Shown here in pieces: positions 61,382 through 64,000 of a stretch of 64,000 nucleotides of DNA (within the stretch, counting starts at the first letter, position 1; each line of letters opens with the position of its first letter). The position numbers were made by a program, and so were the translations under genes. Where the stretch lies: contig RSEE01000031.1 in assembly GCA_003971905.1 (NCBI GenBank), positions 619,432 through 683,431 on the forward strand, written 5' to 3'. This DNA comes from Moniliella sp. 'wahieum' (Eukaryota; Basidiomycota; Moniliellomycetes; Moniliellales; Moniliellaceae). The notes under the pieces are model-generated. The model saw only the letters and a list, made by a program, of their open reading frames with translations, did not search any database and was not told the DNA's origin.

Positions 61382-61641
61382 GCTCTTCTTCTTTGGCTTG
61401 TGCTTCCCCACTGTCTCGGGCCCTGCCTCGGCCAGACCCCACATTCGTTTTCCGTATACCCGCTTTTTCCCATCTTGGACTCTCCCGACCCCACGCCTTG
61501 TGCGGGTGCAGCCGCGCCCCGCTCCGCGCCGCGGCCTGCGCCTGCCAAGCCTGGCACCCCACTCGTTTTTGACCGCACCCCTTCGTTGCCTGGGAGGCTG
61601 GCTGGGAAGCGTCAAGCTGCGCCCATCCCACTGCTCTTGCT

Positions 61642-61676
61642 GTCGGCTGTCGGCTGTCGGTTGTCGGTTGTCGCTG
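61642..61676. repeat. Heptad array GTCGGCT/GTCGGTT
   Basis: Five consecutive heptads: GTCGGCT, GTCGGCT, GTCGGTT, GTCGGTT, GTCGCTG. Confidence 0.9.
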
Positions 61677-61805
61677 TTTGGCTGTCTGCCCTTCCTTCCT
61701 CCTTCCGCCTTGTCCTCACCCTAGTGGCTGGTCCCTTTTTTATTCTCGCTTCTTGTGCGGCGTCGTCTTCGTCTTCGTCTTTGTCCTTGTGATTCCATCT
61801 CGTTC

Positions 61806-61833
61806 GTGTGGCGTGTGGCGTGTGGCGTGTGGC
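61806..61833. repeat. Heptad array GTGTGGC x4
   Basis: Four perfect GTGTGGC units in tandem. It is not TCA-anchored but has the same 7-bp period as the other arrays. Confidence 0.95.
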
Positions 61834-62092
61834 GGTGGTGGGGCACGGAGGGTTGCCTGATGGATCAGCTGGGAAGGGAGAGAGTGGTGTGTGTCCATAG
61901 TCTCTCTCTCGTGAGGCTGCTCGTGCAATTTAATGCGCCCCGCTGAGGCGGGGTGCGCGCGCGAGACGAAATGCGCCGGAGAAAGACGAAATGCGGGGCA
62001 GTAGCGGGGTTGAACGTACGTTGAACATTGACCGTTGATGCATGATGGGTGAAGCGATGGATGATGGATGACGGATACGATGACGTTCATAT

Positions 62093-62120
62093 GTGACACG
62101 TGACACGTGGCACGTGACAG
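62093..62120. repeat. Heptad array GTGACAC x4
   Basis: GTGACAC, GTGACAC, GTGGCAC, GTGACAG in phase. On the other strand the units contain GTGTCAC, so this is a TCA-type array. CTCATCGATCGACGTCATCACTCATCGATCAACG follows at about 62124-62157. Confidence 0.9.
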
Positions 62121-62453
62121 TCACTCTCATCGATCGACGTCATCACTCATCGATCAACGAGCATCCCAGACGCGGCTGCTGCGGTGCCGCGCTGGCCTTG
62201 CAGCGTGAAGGCGTAGGCGCTTACGGACGACGCAGGGCCCAAGGCGCAAGCACAAGGCGGGTATTTTTGGGGCGGGCGGGAGGGCCAGGCAAGGACAGTG
62301 CGCGCAGAAGCGCCGCCTCCCCACACCTCCCCGACCAGGCCTCTCCCACCAGCCCACGCCAGCCGCACCGCACGCGCCGCCCACGCATCGCCCTTTATAC
62401 CGCTCTCCACCAGCCCCCCGGGCGCCCACCCACCCCCACCCCCACCTGCGCCC

Positions 62454-64000
62454 ATGCCACCCCCCTCCACACGCACCCCCCCAAGCAGCCCCTTCCTCTC
62501 CGCGCCCAGGACCCCTGGGCTGCCTGCTGCCCCCCGAGCTGTCCGACATCATTGCCGCGAACGCCGCCGCATCGATGCGCTCCAAACCGACTTGGAGCAG
62601 CATGTCGCCCAGCCGGATCGCCCTCGCTCCCAGTCAATAAGCACCCACCGCTCTGCCCGTCCTCTTCCCCCCGATCCGGCCCCACAGCTACTCTGCCAGT
62701 TACTCGAGCAGCGAGAGCGACTATGAGTCCATCGTCGCCGCCGACCCAGACGCGCAACTGCGTCTGCTGCAGACGCGCTTGGCGCATGCACAGCTCGAGC
62801 GCGGGTCCGTGTCTGCCACACCGCGCAAGATTGACACGCCGCGGGACATGGCACTGGACATGAGGCACGCAACAAGGCGTGACGGAAAGCGAGATCATTT
62901 TGACTCCCGAGCAACGGCATTACCTCGTTCGTGCCCTGGTCAACATTCAGATGGCCGACGAAAGTGAGCAGATGTTCAAGGTGGGTGCCTTGACACGGTA
63001 CGGGCCTCCCTTCAGTTCCTCGCCGCCCCCGAGATGCGCACCCTGCGCAACGAACTCGACAATGAGTATACCCGTGCTGGCCCGGCCAACCAGGATTCAG
63101 CCAAGACCCTTCTCCCGAGCCAAAGTGACTTGGTGGAGCACACGGAGCGCATTCAAGATCCCATCCGTTTGAACAGATGATGCACACCAGTCTGCTCACC
63201 ATTCCCTTCCTGTGCGACCTGCCCGACCATTTCTGGCACTCGCGGGTGCAACCGTTTCTGGACGAGGTCGCGGTTCGCAGCTTGTCTTCTCCCTCGAGGA
63301 GCCCAGATGCCCCCCATTCGGTACATCCTCCTTCTCTTGTTGGCCTTGTCGGGCCACTACTTTGCACGTGGTGTGGGAGTACGCGGGAAGGGGGAGCTGG
63401 CAGCCCCGGCCGAGGACCTCCTGCATCTGAAGCATGGGGATGGGAAAAGCGTGGGGGTGGGAACGGTCAAGCGTGGCTTGGACCGACCGGCTCGGATCGA
63501 CAACCAAATGCAAGAAACAATCAACAATTTGTTCCTCCCTGGTTCGGATCTCAACGTGAAGGCAGCCGGGAGAGGCAAGAACGGATCTACCACCAGTGGA
63601 AGCGGGCCGGGCAGCACGTTCGTCAAATCAACGCGGACTTTCATGCGTTTTGGGAGCGCATCATTGAACAGCCAGCCGGGCTGAGGGATACGTGGCGCTA
63701 CAGCAGCATTCCTACCATCTTTGAGCTTCCGCCCGGTTCCAGAGCGTAGCCGAGTTTCTCCGGGATACAACGGCTGGATGGTTGCGCAAGCTGCTGACTC
63801 AGGGTCCTCATGCTGATTCCATCTTCCGCTTGATCAAAGGCGTCAATACGCTCTTCCCTTGGTGGGCAGCCAAACAAACGCTCAAGGTAGCGAATGCGCG
63901 CGTGATTATCCAAGGCTTTCCTCACCTCATCCTTCTCGCCCGGCCGGGGGGAGCCAAAAGTCTGATTCAGCGCATCGTTGGTACGTCTTTCATCGCGAGA
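62454..64000 (+). CDS. PX-associated (PXB/DUF3818, YPR097W-like) protein, 3' truncated
   Basis: Fungal PX-domain proteins of this type carry an N-terminal PXB domain, a PX phosphoinositide-binding domain and DUF3818, and act in membrane trafficking or lipid contact (family knowledge). Seen here: a Ser-rich lead (SYSASYSSSESDYESIVAAD, about 62690-62750); the PXB signature ESEIILTPEQRHYLVRALVN then GALTRYGPPF (62886-63015); TSLLTIPFLCDLPDHFWHSRVQPFLDEV (63182-63270); and a helix-rich segment ERQERIYHQWKRAGQHVRQI (about 63570-63630). Towards the window edge come SIFRLIKGVN...AAKQTLKVANARVIIQGF...RPGGAKSLIQRIVG, the typical DUF3818 block. A GTACGT donor at 63981 begins an intron that leaves the window. 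The canonical PX domain is not evident between the two blocks and may be further 3' or degenerate. The start at 62454 is a guess. Breaks near 62640, 62860, 63020, 63165, 63290, 63560 and 63740 fit small indels. Confidence 0.75.

Noticed and set aside
61180-61631. Lys/Glu- and Arg-rich minus-strand proteins
   Set aside because: They are translations of the minisatellite and the polypyrimidine tract.
62978-63014. 35-nt intron between MFK and FLAAPEM in the PXB gene (GTGGGT...TTCAG)
   Set aside because: The sequence it would remove encodes GALTRYGPPF, a conserved PXB segment. A single lost base explains the frame change better.

Overview
This is a 64 kb piece of a fungal nuclear genome, most likely a basidiomycete (inference). 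Genes are split by short spliceosomal introns (about 44-102 nt, GT...AG). They encode fungal hallmark proteins: a Rim15-type PAS/kinase/receiver protein, a velvet regulator, a Ste20-type PAK, a Mep-type ammonium permease and a PX-associated (YPR097W-like) lipid-binding protein. Genes sit on both strands, with no operons, no rRNA, no CRISPR and no tRNA that I could recognise.

Layout. 0.5-11.5 kb (+): a very long RIM15-like gene. 12.3-13.1 kb (-): a small unknown membrane-protein candidate. 13-17 kb: intergenic, with short-period repeats and a diverged direct duplication. 17.2-19.2 kb (+): carnitine O-acetyltransferase. 20.0-21.5 kb (-): ammonium permease, followed by a GATA- and repeat-rich intergenic block to 24.8 kb. 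24.8-26.2 kb (-): enolase. 27.2-29.6 kb (-): mitochondrial aconitase. 29.6-35.2 kb: gene-poor, with minisatellites and hairpins. 35.2-36.0 kb (+): an intact two-exon orphan gene. 36.0-38.5 kb: gene-poor, with a 15-unit heptad array. 38.5-40.4 kb (+): velvet protein. 41.9-43.9 kb (+): pyruvate decarboxylase. 44.4-46.2 kb (+): FGGY pentulose kinase. 47.0-48.8 kb (-): unknown protein. 49.8-50.6 kb (-): GrpE/Mge1. 51.1-53.7 kb (-): PAK kinase. 55.2-55.9 kb (+): WW-domain protein. 56.5-58 kb (+): AGC kinase. 58-61 kb (+): serine/proline-rich coding-like sequence. 62.5 kb to the window end (+): PXB/DUF3818 protein, cut off by the window.

The named genes cover central carbon and nitrogen use (enolase, pyruvate decarboxylase, aconitase, carnitine acetyltransferase, pentulose kinase, ammonium uptake), nutrient and morphogenesis signalling (Rim15, AGC kinase, PAK, velvet) and mitochondrial protein folding (Mge1).

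Two properties cut across the window. First, most conserved genes are broken by small indels, nearly all of them missing bases and often in homopolymers or dinucleotide repeats. Aconitase, a housekeeping enzyme, has four. This looks like sequence error rather than biology, so gene coordinates below are locus spans and not clean reading frames. Second, the intergenic DNA is full of 7-8 bp tandem arrays whose units usually begin TCA (or end TGA on the other strand). The introns also favour an unusual 5' splice site, GTRCGT.
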